DNA of 39,867 nucleotides from Oscillospiraceae bacterium (GTDB taxonomy: Bacteria > Bacillota > Clostridia > Oscillospirales > Ruminococcaceae), in assembly GCA_020024215.1 (NCBI GenBank), contig JAHHUC010000012.1, forward strand, positions 1 to 39,867. Direction: 5' to 3'. A program made the position numbers and the translations under genes. Under the pieces are notes generated by a model. That model worked only from the letters and a program-made list of their open reading frames with translations. It did no database searches and was not told where the DNA came from. How positions within the stretch are numbered: the first letter of the stretch is position 1; the number at the start of each line of letters is the position of its first letter. This document shows, piece by piece, positions 26,141 to 34,646 of the stretch.

Positions 26141-27523
26141 CTACATGCACTCCTTAAGTGTTTCTCCAACCTTCTTGGCTATGGTGTCAAAGTCCCTCTC
26201 CCTTACAGTGAGAACATTGAGTATAAAGTTGTTTTTGGTTATATGGCCAACAACAGGATTTTCGCCGAATCTGAGCCTTTCCTCCAGCTTTTGGAGTGAG
26301 ACTCCTTTGGTATTTACCGCAACTCCAAATGAAGGCAGCATATTAGCCGGAACTGAGCCGCCGCCCACCTGTCCCTCATCGGGAACAACAGAGCACTCCA
26401 CATTGTATTTTGCTAAAACCTCTTTGAATTTTTCCGCCTTTTTCTCAAGCTTTTCAGGTGTCATTGAGAGCATATTCAAAACAGGAATGTCCTTGAGTGC
26501 TTCATCCTCGCTGAGGTAGGATCGAAGTGTAGCCTCCAGAGCAGAGAGTGTGAGCTTATCTATTCTCATTGCCCTTGCCAGAGGATGCTTCTTTATCTTT
26601 TCCACCATTTCCTTTTTGCCCACAACTATTCCGGCCTGAGGACCTCCCAAAAGCTTGTCCCCGGAAAAGGTTACAATATCTGCACCTGACCTTACACTGT
26701 CTATTACAAATGGCTCGTCGTCAAGTCCGAAAAGCTTGGGAGATACCAAAAATCCGCTGCCTAAATCCTCTATTACAGGGATATTCAGCTCTCTGCCCAA
26801 TTTTACCATTTCATCAAGGCTTACAGATTCTGTGAATCCGAAAATTCTGTAATTTGATGTGTGTACCTTTAAAAATGCACCTGTATTCTCATTGACTGCA
26901 TTTTTATAATCAAAAAGATGGGTTTTATTGGTTGTGCCAACCTCTTTTAAAATTGCACCGCCCTGCTCCATAACCTCAGGCACTCTGAATGAGCCGCCTA
27001 TTTCCACCAGCTCACCTCTTGAGACTATGACCTCCTTGCCCTTTGTAAGTGCAGAGAGAACTATCAAAACGGCTGCTGCATTATTATTCACAACCATCGC
27101 AGCCTCAGCATTGGTAATTTTGCATATAAGGCTTTCTACATGGTCATGCCTTGAGCCTCTCCTGCCTCTTTCAAGGTCATATTCCAATGTGGAATATCCG
27201 CAGGCAACCGAAGAAACAGCCTTCAGCGCCTTATCAGAAAGGCAGGCTCTTCCCAGATTTGTATGAAGTATTATTCCTGTGGCATTGAAAACAGGTCTTA
27301 ATGACGGGGTTTCCTTTTCCTCAAGCTTGCTCTTCACCTTTTTTGCAATTTCATCAAGTGTCGGAAGCTGCTCTAAAAATCCATCCAGCACACCCTTTCT
27401 GATATCATCTAAAATTTCCCTCACTGTCTCTGTGAGAAGTACAGAGTCATATTCTGAAAGCTCTTTGTGAGCCAAAACAACATCTACCTTTGGAATGTCT
27501 CTCAGCAAATTTTTGTTTGCCAT
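26141..27523 (-). CDS. selA: L-seryl-tRNA(Sec) selenium transferase SelA
   Basis: SelA is the PLP enzyme that turns seryl-tRNA(Sec) into selenocysteyl-tRNA(Sec) using selenophosphate. The PLP lysine lies in FSGDKLLGGPQAG; other family segments are NATGIILHTNLGRA, LERGRRGSRHDHVE and VNNNAAAVLI. About 460 residues. I start at the ATG giving MANKNLLRD, preceded by GGGAGG with seven bases spacing, rather than a slightly longer frame. It is the first gene of the two-gene selAB operon, with a promoter at 27556-27584. The selenophosphate synthetase gene selD is not in the window. Confidence 0.95.
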   Translation of the reverse strand: MANKNLLRDIPKVDVVLAHKELSEYDSVLLTETVREILDDIRKGVLDGFLEQLPTLDEIAKKVKSKLEEKETPSLRPVFNATGIILHTNLGRACLSDKALKAVSSVACGYSTLEYDLERGRRGSRHDHVESLICKITNAEAAMVVNNNAAAVLIVLSALTKGKEVIVSRGELVEIGGSFRVPEVMEQGGAILKEVGTTNKTHLFDYKNAVNENTGAFLKVHTSNYRIFGFTESVSLDEMVKLGRELNIPVIEDLGSGFLVSPKLFGLDDEPFVIDSVRSGADIVTFSGDKLLGGPQAGIVVGKKEMVEKIKKHPLARAMRIDKLTLSALEATLRSYLSEDEALKDIPVLNMLSMTPEKLEKKAEKFKEVLAKYNVECSVVPDEGQVGGGSVPANMLPSFGVAVNTKGVSLQKLEERLRFGENPVVGHITKNNFILNVLTVRERDFDTIAKKVGETLKECM

Positions 27524-27555
27524 TTTCTTTCCTCCCAATATCAATAATTGTCTTT

Positions 27556-27584
27556 ATTCTAGCATATTTTTTCCTCATCTTCAA
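27556..27584 (-). promoter_or_regulatory. Promoter of selA-selB
   Basis: TTGAAG (27584-27579), 17 bases, then TAGAAT (27561-27556), with an extended TGC directly before the -10 box. It lies about 33 bases upstream of the selA ATG. Confidence 0.7.
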
Positions 27585-27641
27585 TTAAAATAAATTAAAG
27601 ATAGCACTTATTTATATCAGGAAAACAAGTAAAGCAAAAAG

Positions 27642-27681
27642 AAACAGGAAGGGCCGCCGCTGTCAGCCACCTTGCCTGTTT
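27642..27681 (-). terminator. Terminator of the methyltransferase-GNAT unit
   Basis: AAACAGG...CCTGTTT with an inner AAGG/CCTT pairing forms a long GC-rich hairpin; on the minus strand it is followed by CTTTTTGCTTT. It stands about 150 bases after the GNAT stop. The bases between 27682 and 27830 show no gene. Confidence 0.6.
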
Positions 27682-27830
27682 TCTTAAATCCAATATACCT
27701 TTATTTTTCTGAAAGCATCCCATGTTTTGATATTCTATGAGCAGCTTTATGAAAGGAAAATTTCACAATCATTCTCTTTGGCTTTGTCATTTTAGCCGAT
27801 TCGGCTTGCCGATTATTCTGTCATCCTTAG

Positions 27831-28736
27831 CTATGCTCCATTATCATTGACTTTTCTTACGGATAAGGCGATGCTTTCATCAGCAGAAAGCATCGGGGTA
27901 TCAAGTTCAAAGTAAGAGGATGAAACGCCATCCTCAACAAAGACCTCCGCCAAACGAAAGCCGCATTTTTCCAAAACAGCAATAGAAGCAGCGTTGTCGG
28001 TATATGTAAATGCACCTATTTTAGTTATGCCCAATTCCTTGCGAATCAGCTCAATAAAAAGCTTTACCGCAGCTGTGGCAATTTTGCGCCCCCAGTATTG
28101 CTTTGCAAAAAGGCAGTAGCTAAGCATGGCATTGGGAGTTTCTGATAAATCTATGCAATAGCACCAAACATCGCCAACATAAATATCATTTACATATATC
28201 GTGCGTCCATAGCTTTTGGAATCAGGGGAAATAGAACAGTAATAATCATCCAATGCTTCCTCCAAGGATTGAGCCTTCAGGGGAATCATTTTTTGGATTT
28301 CAGCATCCTGCACTCTATAATAATACTCTTTCACATGAGCCTCTGTTCTGCTGCGCAGCTCAATTTTATTCCTTATAGGTACACCTATACCCATTTCCTT
28401 GCGCCATTTCGGAGCTTCGCTATCGTCTGCCCAGTATTCATCCATAGCGACGATTTTATCATCTTTAAGTTCTATAAAGGACGTGACATGAAAGGAGGCG
28501 GAGCAGTCCTTAGGATACACCTGTATAGAGGTAATAATCATATTATCCGCAATTATATTTTTTTCTATCTTGCCGGCCCAATCTCCGGGATACTCGCAGT
28601 TGGCTCTAATAAACTCCTCAAGTGTGAAATGCTCGTTGGAGCAATGCCAATTCACATACGCATCAGCGTGAAAATATTTTCTTATCTCCCCTGCTCTCTG
28701 TGCCAGAATATCAGACCAAAACTGTTGTATGTTCAT
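27831..28736 (-). CDS. NTF2-like domain fused to GNAT acetyltransferase
   Basis: The 301-residue protein seems to have two parts. Residues 1 to about 120 resemble a SnoaL/NTF2-like small-molecule pocket (FWSDILAQRAGEIRKYFHAD, then SFIELKDDKIVAMDEYW). Residues about 128-285 are a GNAT N-acetyltransferase, with the acetyl-CoA region near AKQYWGRKIATAAVKLFIEL and the ending TDNAASIAVLEKCGFRL. The substrate is unknown. It begins 15 bases after the methyltransferase stop; both share a terminator and are probably co-transcribed. The pair could modify a small molecule or antibiotic, but nothing in the sequence says which. Confidence 0.75.
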   Translation of the reverse strand: MNIQQFWSDILAQRAGEIRKYFHADAYVNWHCSNEHFTLEEFIRANCEYPGDWAGKIEKNIIADNMIITSIQVYPKDCSASFHVTSFIELKDDKIVAMDEYWADDSEAPKWRKEMGIGVPIRNKIELRSRTEAHVKEYYYRVQDAEIQKMIPLKAQSLEEALDDYYCSISPDSKSYGRTIYVNDIYVGDVWCYCIDLSETPNAMLSYCLFAKQYWGRKIATAAVKLFIELIRKELGITKIGAFTYTDNAASIAVLEKCGFRLAEVFVEDGVSSSYFELDTPMLSADESIALSVRKVNDNGA

Positions 28737-28751
28737 TTCTTCACCATTTTT

Positions 28752-29426
28752 TTATTTTCTTACAACTGCATACATTAAGCTGTCAAAATTTGGAATAGAG
28801 CTTGTGATTCCCTTCTCAACCAATGTCAAGCCATTTTCTGAAATCTCATTTTCAAATGTGTCCCATGATACAATTCTGCATGACGTTCCTGCAACCATCA
28901 TTTTCCCGGATTCGTGATTTCTTTCTTGAAGTGTAAAAGCCGTTGAAATATCGCTTTTTTGCTCGGATTCACCATTTCCCATTGTGCAGATCAGCGCAAT
29001 TCCATCTGCGGCAAGATGGCTGCGGATGAATTGATAAAAGCCGTTTCTGTCCTCATCAAGCACAAGCATATGAATGACAGCAATGGCAAAGATAAAATCA
29101 AATTTTTCATCCAATTCGTCAGAAAGACAATCCAAAATACTGAAATGATTTTCATATTCAGGCATTGATTTTTTGCAATATGCAACAGCTTCATTTGAAA
29201 TGTCAGTTGCCGTTAACTGAAAACCACGCTCAAGTATAATCTTAGAATCTCTGCCTTCACCACATCCGATTTCAAGGAGTCGATTGCTTTGATTTATTTT
29301 ATATCTATTGATCACTTCCATCACAACAGGCGTACTTACATCACTTGACCAGCTGACGCCGTGTGCATGAGCAGTTTTATAGCGTTCCTCATAAGCCGCA
29401 TAGTATTTTCTATTATCATTTTTCAT
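28752..29426 (-). CDS. Class I SAM-dependent methyltransferase
   Basis: A 224-residue protein with the SAM-binding motif LLEIGCGEGRDSKIILERG, the acidic residue of motif II in LTATDIS, and a central strand LDEKFDFIFAIAVIHML. It resembles TehB/UbiE-like small-molecule methyltransferases. The substrate is not identifiable. The ribosome site is weak (AAGAAAGAG). It is the first gene of a probable two-gene unit with the NTF2-GNAT fusion. Confidence 0.8.
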   Translation of the reverse strand: MKNDNRKYYAAYEERYKTAHAHGVSWSSDVSTPVVMEVINRYKINQSNRLLEIGCGEGRDSKIILERGFQLTATDISNEAVAYCKKSMPEYENHFSILDCLSDELDEKFDFIFAIAVIHMLVLDEDRNGFYQFIRSHLAADGIALICTMGNGESEQKSDISTAFTLQERNHESGKMMVAGTSCRIVSWDTFENEISENGLTLVEKGITSSIPNFDSLMYAVVRK

Positions 29427-29854
29427 TTTGTAATTGCTCTTTCTTGGTTGTTTCTTCTTACATACACATTATTGCATACAATCATGCAGTTTACAATAGT
29501 CTTGCCGGAATTTGATGAATCAATAAGGCAGGCTTTTATAAACAAAGCGATTTGAAGCATTTTGGTAATATAGACTATTCTCTATATTCAAGCATTAGGT
29601 TATGAGCAAAACTATTTTTTGCAGCTGCTTACAAAGCAGCAGGTGTTTAAAGCTAAAACGACAGAAAACATACATATCACAGGCCTTATTGTACACGCCA
29701 TAAAACAGAGCTTTTCTCTCCAAACAAGCCAACGGCATTAAGGAGGAGACAAACGCCAAACATTCGTTTTCAAGCCTTACCAAACAGCAATTTATTCAGC
29801 ATTTACATCTTGCAGGCGCACATCTAAACCGGAGCTTTTTATATCTTCAAACAG
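29427..29854. other. Intergenic stretch without confident gene
   Basis: About 430 bases separate the methyltransferase start from the grd terminator. Only short frames occur. A plus-strand piece at about 29490-29555 reads like a protein tail (VLPEFDESIRQAFINKAI) and might be a gene remnant, but nothing supports expression. No tRNA was found here. Confidence 0.4.
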
Positions 29855-29856
29855 AA

Positions 29857-29890
29857 AAAAGCAGACACCTTTAAAAAAGATGTCTGCTTT
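29857..29890 (-). terminator. Terminator of the glycine reductase operon
   Basis: On the minus strand AAAGCAGACA pairs with TGTCTGCTTT across an A/T-rich loop and is followed by further T. It lies about 15 bases after the grdD stop. Confidence 0.8.
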
Positions 29891-29905
29891 AATTTGCAGC
29901 ATAGG

Positions 29906-31054
29906 CTATTCGCCTACATAGCCTGCCTTTTTAAGAACCTCATTTGCCTTAGAAAGATTGGCGTCGCTCACCATAATAACAGGACCTGTGCAGCCCATGC
30001 CGCTTTCAGCATAGATGTTTTCTGCCCAGAGTGCATTTACAGCGTCATCCAGGTCCATAACCTCAACACCTGCAATGGCAGCTGTAACTACCTCCTTAGG
30101 AGGAGCCTTCACTTCCTTAACCTCAGCTGCTTCCTTCTTCTGAGGCTTTGCAACTGTTTTAAGGCCTGCCTTGTTGGCTTTTTCAAGCTCTTCCTTGACA
30201 ACCTTCTTCCAATCGCCCTTAACCAGCTCAGCAGCATAGCAAAGTGCGCCGGAAATTACAGGAGCGCCGGAAGCTCTGGAAACGATCATTACCAATCTAT
30301 CCCAGTTCTCACCGATTCCGGGACCATAGCCCCAGCCTGTTGCCTCAAAGCTTCCGCCTGTTGTGAAAGCGGAAAGCAGCTTTATAAAGAGGTTGCCTGT
30401 AAGAGAATCTGTAACCATAATGTCAGCAGAAGCTCCTAAAATATCGTTTCCTCTCATAACACAGCCGCCGTCTGCTCTTGCAGATGTGGCAAAGTTGATG
30501 GGATAGCCGTTTTCATTGAGCTTCTTGAGAGCGATTTCGCACTGACGGGCACCATCAACATTGGCTATGCCCAGTGTGGGCTCCTTGATTCCGCAGGCCT
30601 TTGCGGCAATAATGCCGTAAATTGCGTTTCTCACCATGCCCTCAATTCTGTCAGTGGAGGAGGTTCCTGTGGTGTTGGCAATATACATTGACTTGCCTCT
30701 TCCGGGAGTTACAACTCTGCCGACTGTGGAAACTCCGATAGGGAAGGGATAGTGCATTGTTACTGCGCCATCAACCTCTTTTGAATCCAGAAGCCTTTCC
30801 ATGGTCTTGTGGACCTCAGCCTCATCCTCAACATAAACTGTGTTTACCTTTTCATTCTTCAATGTGCCGATATAATAAACATCAACACCGGCATCAGCAG
30901 CCATAACTGCTCCTGCCATAACATTTTCTTCACCATGTTCGCTGCCTATTCCGGTAACAGCAATCTTAGGTCTATTTCCGAAGGATCCGGTTTCAAGACC
31001 CTTTGCAATGTCAAGGAATGTTTCGGCAACCAGGCGATTTACCTTGTTAGCCAT
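29906..31054 (-). CDS. grdD: Glycine reductase complex component C subunit alpha GrdD
   Basis: With GrdC it forms protein C, which takes the carboxymethyl group from selenoprotein A, makes an acetyl thioester and releases acetyl phosphate. The 382-residue protein has a C-terminal conserved cysteine in GMGCTGPVIMVSDAN (Cys355), corresponding to the reported acetyl-carrying cysteine of the family, and PlsX/phosphate-acyltransferase-like segments. It starts two bases after the grdC stop, and its ribosome site AAAAGGAGG lies inside the end of grdC. It is the last gene of the operon. Confidence 0.95.
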   Translation of the reverse strand: MANKVNRLVAETFLDIAKGLETGSFGNRPKIAVTGIGSEHGEENVMAGAVMAADAGVDVYYIGTLKNEKVNTVYVEDEAEVHKTMERLLDSKEVDGAVTMHYPFPIGVSTVGRVVTPGRGKSMYIANTTGTSSTDRIEGMVRNAIYGIIAAKACGIKEPTLGIANVDGARQCEIALKKLNENGYPINFATSARADGGCVMRGNDILGASADIMVTDSLTGNLFIKLLSAFTTGGSFEATGWGYGPGIGENWDRLVMIVSRASGAPVISGALCYAAELVKGDWKKVVKEELEKANKAGLKTVAKPQKKEAAEVKEVKAPPKEVVTAAIAGVEVMDLDDAVNALWAENIYAESGMGCTGPVIMVSDANLSKANEVLKKAGYVGE

Positions 31055-31056
31055 GA

Positions 31057-32598
31057 TTAGTCCTCCTTTTCCATAAGGGACATTGCAAAATCCTTCATTG
31101 CAGAAGCGATAAGAGACTTTACCTTCTCGGAGGAAACACCGCCCTCTTCTTCTGCGCCCTGGTTAGCTCTGACAACGTAGGAAACACCGTCAAAGAGGTT
31201 TGTCATTCTTCCTAAGAAGAGAGAGCCCTTTCCGATGATCATAGCTGTCTTGATCTTTCCGGACAAAATATCATCGCGGCAGAATCCGACATAAGGAACT
31301 CCGGAGGGAATGTGACCTTGTGTGGGAGCCCAGCCTACCATACCATGCTTAACAGGGAAATCCTTAAGATCAGCCTTGTCCATATCGCCCTTCTTAACAG
31401 CTAAGGCACCGATCATCTTGTAGTTTGCAAGAGGAACGTCTCCGGCACCTGCGGGCTTTGTGATATCGGGGTTCTGCATTTCAGGGGCAAACTTGTCGAT
31501 ATCTGTGATCTTAAGTCCTGCCTTCTCCAAGGGGTTTGCAACCAAGGAGCCGATTACATTCTGGGGAGCAGAGCCTGTTCCTACTGTGTGTCGGCCCAAA
31601 ATAGAAAGATCGATTTCGGGGTTCACGCCATCATTCTTGGAAATAAGAACAGAGAATCCGCCTAAGCAATCCTCTAAAATAGGCATGCCCTTCTTAACAT
31701 GGTCCTTACCGTTCATGCCCAGCTTAGCTGTGCAGCCGCCGGCTGTAACAACTACGTTTGTGTAAGCTCCGGAAGCAACCAAAGCAGCAGCTTCAATAAT
31801 TGCGTGTGTAGGACCTGCACAGAAGCCTCTTGTATCAGAGCCGGAAGCAGCTGTAAAGCCTGCAATTTCAGCAGCAGCCTTAGCAAAGTTGCATCCGCCT
31901 CTCTGGTTCATATCTCCGCAGGCCTCTTCGCAGCAGTCGATAACATACTCTATTTCAGAGGCGTCAATTCCGCTTGCCAGAATAAGGTTGCGCAGTGAAA
32001 GAACAGAGGAAGCCTTTGTGGAAAGGTTTTCCAACATAACGTGTGCAGAGAGGGATGTATCAACATCATGTGCTCTGTTTACACAGCCGATGAGCTGATC
32101 ATTGAAATAAAGTCCCTCAGAGTGCTCATTGTTTACAAATGCCTCAATTTCAGAAAGCTCAACGCCATCCTTAACCAAAGCTGCCATTTCCTCGGTAACA
32201 GAAGGATTAGCTGCAAAAGCGGGCTTTACCTTTGCAACAAAGTTCTTCTCCAGCTTGATGAGGTCAAATACATCGCAAACCTGCATGAGAACATAGAACT
32301 CATCCTCAGGCATGATTTCGCCGAACTTGCCTCTTCTTGCATTGAGGCCTTCCTTCTTCTTGTCATACCAGGGCTGCTCCACCTCGGCTAACTCATCGGG
32401 TGTCATGTTGCCGATGTAGGTCTGGTTGGGAAGATAGGATAAAACATCCTCAAAGCTTCTTAAATGCTTGGGTAACTCCTTGAGGTATTCAGAATCGGGA
32501 TTTACAATTCTCTCAGTTGTCTGAGTTGTACCGTTTCTCATAACCATATCGGGAGTGTGTGCAAGAACATAGCTTGCGGATTTGATTACACTGTTCAT
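31057..32598 (-). CDS. grdC: Glycine reductase complex component C subunit beta GrdC
   Basis: Beta subunit of protein C, distantly like ketoacyl-ACP synthase III (FabH-like fold). About 513 residues. I start at the ATG giving MNSVIKSASYVLAHTPD, with GGGAGG eight bases upstream; the longer frame begins in the untranslated gap. Conserved segments include NQRGGCNFAKAAAEIAGF and FCAGPTHAIIEAA. A terminator-like hairpin separates it from grdA, so it may be made at lower level than grdA. It is coupled to grdD. Confidence 0.95.
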   Translation of the reverse strand: MNSVIKSASYVLAHTPDMVMRNGTTQTTERIVNPDSEYLKELPKHLRSFEDVLSYLPNQTYIGNMTPDELAEVEQPWYDKKKEGLNARRGKFGEIMPEDEFYVLMQVCDVFDLIKLEKNFVAKVKPAFAANPSVTEEMAALVKDGVELSEIEAFVNNEHSEGLYFNDQLIGCVNRAHDVDTSLSAHVMLENLSTKASSVLSLRNLILASGIDASEIEYVIDCCEEACGDMNQRGGCNFAKAAAEIAGFTAASGSDTRGFCAGPTHAIIEAAALVASGAYTNVVVTAGGCTAKLGMNGKDHVKKGMPILEDCLGGFSVLISKNDGVNPEIDLSILGRHTVGTGSAPQNVIGSLVANPLEKAGLKITDIDKFAPEMQNPDITKPAGAGDVPLANYKMIGALAVKKGDMDKADLKDFPVKHGMVGWAPTQGHIPSGVPYVGFCRDDILSGKIKTAMIIGKGSLFLGRMTNLFDGVSYVVRANQGAEEEGGVSSEKVKSLIASAMKDFAMSLMEKED

Positions 32599-32672
32599 TG
32601 GATTTGCCTCCCTAAAACAACAAAATTGTTTATAAAATATGCAGAATATCTGCATTTAAAACCTTAAAATCT

Positions 32673-32713
32673 AAAAAAGCGGTAACAGGGCAACAAAATG
32701 CCTTGTTACCGCT
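32673..32713 (-). terminator. Partial terminator between grdA and grdC
   Basis: On the minus strand AGCGGTAACAAGGCA pairs with TGCCCTGTTACCGCT (one mismatch) and is followed by TTTTTT. It stands 25 bases after the grdA stop. Because grdC and grdD lie downstream without a clear new promoter, it probably acts as an attenuator or 3'-end protector that lets grdA mRNA exceed grdCD. A 17-base palindrome, ATGCAGAATATCTGCAT (32639-32655), follows. Confidence 0.65.
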
Positions 32714-32738
32714 ATTTGTTCTATAAGAAATTTATTTC

Positions 32739-33209
32739 CTAGAACTTGCAGTACTGCTCACGGATGCTGCTCATCTCATTAGCGATATCATCTAAATCGA
32801 GAACCATTTCCATCATGCCAACCTGCTCATCATAGATGGCAGAATCAACCTCGGACTTGATAGCCTCTTCGCAAATGTGATATACGGCGAGTCCTAACTG
32901 GACTCCTGTCAATGGACCTGCGAAAGTGGGGTCACCGTTTGTAACGGTTTCAGCTGCTAAGCCGGCAGCCTCGCCTTCAGCTGCTCCTAAGAGAACAACA
33001 GTGTTCTCAGGACCAAACTTCTCAGCGAATTCCTTAACTCTCTTCTGATTTTCCAAATCCATTGCACCAGCAGCGGTTCAGACAAAGCACTCTGTAGAGG
33101 AGAATACAACCTCTCCACCGGCAGACTTAACGCATTCCTCGATAGCAGGACCGGGAACGCCATCTCTGTCTCCGATGATAATTACCTTCTTATCCTTTAA
33201 GATACTCAT
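32739..33209 (-). CDS. grdA: Glycine reductase selenoprotein A GrdA, with in-frame TGA = Sec44
   Basis: GrdA carries the carboxymethyl group on its selenocysteine from protein B to protein C and is re-reduced by thioredoxin. The reading frame is 156 residues and holds one internal TGA (33078-33080) at codon 44 in ECFV-U-TAAGAM; position 44 and the C-x-x-U motif match the characterised clostridial GrdA. A conventional gene caller would report only the part after the TGA, from MDLENQKR. The ATG gives MSILKDKKVIIIGDRDG, with tandem sites GGAGGAAGGAGG. Just after the TGA, CCGCTGC-TGGT-GCAATGG can fold into a short SECIS-like hairpin with GU in its loop. trxA is upstream, grdC downstream. Confidence 0.97.
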
Positions 33210-33277
33210 TTTTTCTTCCTCCTTCCTCCGGGATTTAATATAGAAACGCACCGGGCGTTACTATCGGATTTCTGATC

Positions 33278-33595
33278 CTAGATGTACTTCTGGATCATAG
33301 CCTCAATGTTGGGAACAGTAGCGTCATCCTTAACAAGCTCCTCAACCTTTACGCCGTCCTTGTAGATAGCGATTACAGGAACACCCATAATCTTCTGTCC
33401 AATAGCAAGTCTTCTTGCCTTTGTGATGTTGAGTGAACCGAACTTCATGTTTGCGCCATACTTTTCAGCCAGCTCATGAACATGAGGCATCAAAGCTGCA
33501 CAGGGAACGCATCCGTCTCCGAAATAGTCAACCAAAACGGGACCTTCTGCCTTGAGAACTTCTTCTTCAAAATTGTTCTTGTCTAACTCGATCAT
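33278..33595 (-). CDS. trxA: Thioredoxin of the glycine reductase system
   Basis: A 105-residue thioredoxin that passes electrons from TrxB to the oxidised selenosulfide of GrdA. The active site is G-C29-V-P-C32 rather than the common WCGPC; GCVPC is typical of thioredoxins encoded with glycine reductase. The start has AAGGAGG. It lies 23 bases after trxB and 68 bases before grdA. Confidence 0.95.
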   Translation of the reverse strand: MIELDKNNFEEEVLKAEGPVLVDYFGDGCVPCAALMPHVHELAEKYGANMKFGSLNITKARRLAIGQKIMGVPVIAIYKDGVKVEELVKDDATVPNIEAMIQKYI

Positions 33596-33618
33596 TGGAA
33601 CATCCTCCTTAAAATAGA

Positions 33619-34557
33619 TTACTGGTGGTTTTCGATATAGTGGTTAGCCTGCATAGCTGCGATAGCGCCGTCAGCTGCTGCGGTAACTACCTGACGAAGG
33701 GATTTCTTGCGGCAGTCTCCTGCTGCAAATACGCCGGGAATATTTGTGTGCATATCTTCATCTGTCAGAAGGTAGCCCTTTTCCATGTCAACCTTGCCCT
33801 CTAAGAACTGTGTCTTAGGATCAAAGCCGATGAACACAAACACACCGAAGGTTCCATCCTCTTCAGGAGCAAACACTTCCTCAAGCTCCTTGGTCTTTGT
33901 ATCTTCAAATACGATAGACTCCAAAAGTCCGTCGCCCTTTAATTCCTTAATTACAGAATTCCATCTGAAAGCCATCTTGGGGTTGGCGAAAGCCTTCTCC
34001 TGAATGGACTTTGCAGCTCTCAATTCATCTCTTCTGTGAACGATTGTAACCTTTCTTGCATACTTTGTAAGGTACATAGCTTCCTCAACAGCAGAGTCGC
34101 CGCCGCCTACTACATAAACTTCCATATCCTCAAAGAAAGCAGCATCGCAGGTTGCACAGTAAGATACGCCCTTGCCTGTAAGCTCCTTCTCACCGGGGCA
34201 GCCGATAGGTCTGGAAGCAGCACCGGGTGCCAAAATAACTGTCTTTGCCTTGTATTCTCCCTTGTTGCCCTTAAGTGTCTTTACATCACCCTCAAGCTCA
34301 AGGTCTGTGATGGTGTCATAAACCTTCTCACAGCCAAAATGCTCGGTCTGTCTAACCATACGCTCGATAAGGGAGGGACCGCCTTCATCTTCGAGACAAC
34401 CAGGGTAGTTTTCAAGTTCATCAGTAATAGCTATCTGTCCGCCTTCCTTCTGCTTCTCGATAATGAGAGTTGAAAGACGGGAACGGCCGCAGTAAAGACC
34501 TGCTGAAAGACCGGCAGGACCTGCACCGATAATAATAACGTCATATATTTTTTCCAT
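33619..34557 (-). CDS. trxB: Thioredoxin reductase of the glycine reductase system
   Basis: An FAD-dependent reductase of 312 residues that regenerates the GCVPC thioredoxin. The FAD site is GAGPAGLSAG at residues 11-20, the redox pair is C134-A-T-C137, the second nucleotide-binding motif is VVGGGDSAVEEA, and the C-terminal FAD motif is GVFAAGDC. It belongs to the grd operon between grdB and trxA. In related Trx reductases of this pathway the electron donor need not be NADPH; the sequence does not settle this. Confidence 0.95.
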   Translation of the reverse strand: MEKIYDVIIIGAGPAGLSAGLYCGRSRLSTLIIEKQKEGGQIAITDELENYPGCLEDEGGPSLIERMVRQTEHFGCEKVYDTITDLELEGDVKTLKGNKGEYKAKTVILAPGAASRPIGCPGEKELTGKGVSYCATCDAAFFEDMEVYVVGGGDSAVEEAMYLTKYARKVTIVHRRDELRAAKSIQEKAFANPKMAFRWNSVIKELKGDGLLESIVFEDTKTKELEEVFAPEEDGTFGVFVFIGFDPKTQFLEGKVDMEKGYLLTDEDMHTNIPGVFAAGDCRKKSLRQVVTAAADGAIAAMQANHYIENHQ

Positions 34558-34585
34558 TGGACTTTCCCTACCTTTACTAATTTAA

Positions 34586-34620
34586 GCTTTGACCTGTGCC
34601 CAAAAAGCACAGGTCAAAGC
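34586..34620 (-). other. Perfect 14-bp hairpin between grdB and trxB
   Basis: GCTTTGACCTGTGC and GCACAGGTCAAAGC pair perfectly around a seven-base loop. No T-run follows on the minus strand, so it is more likely an mRNA-stabilising or processing element after grdB than a terminator. Confidence 0.6.
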
Positions 34621-34646
34621 GGGTAAATAGCTAAGCTATGCTTGTA

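Noticed and set aside
28269..28778. 169-codon plus-strand ORF opposite the GNAT fusion
   Set aside because: It is antisense to a well-supported coding region and has no recognisable family.
32739..33062. Short gene starting MDLENQKR as a complete GrdA
   Set aside because: It is only the part after the selenocysteine TGA; the true start is at 33209 with a strong ribosome site.
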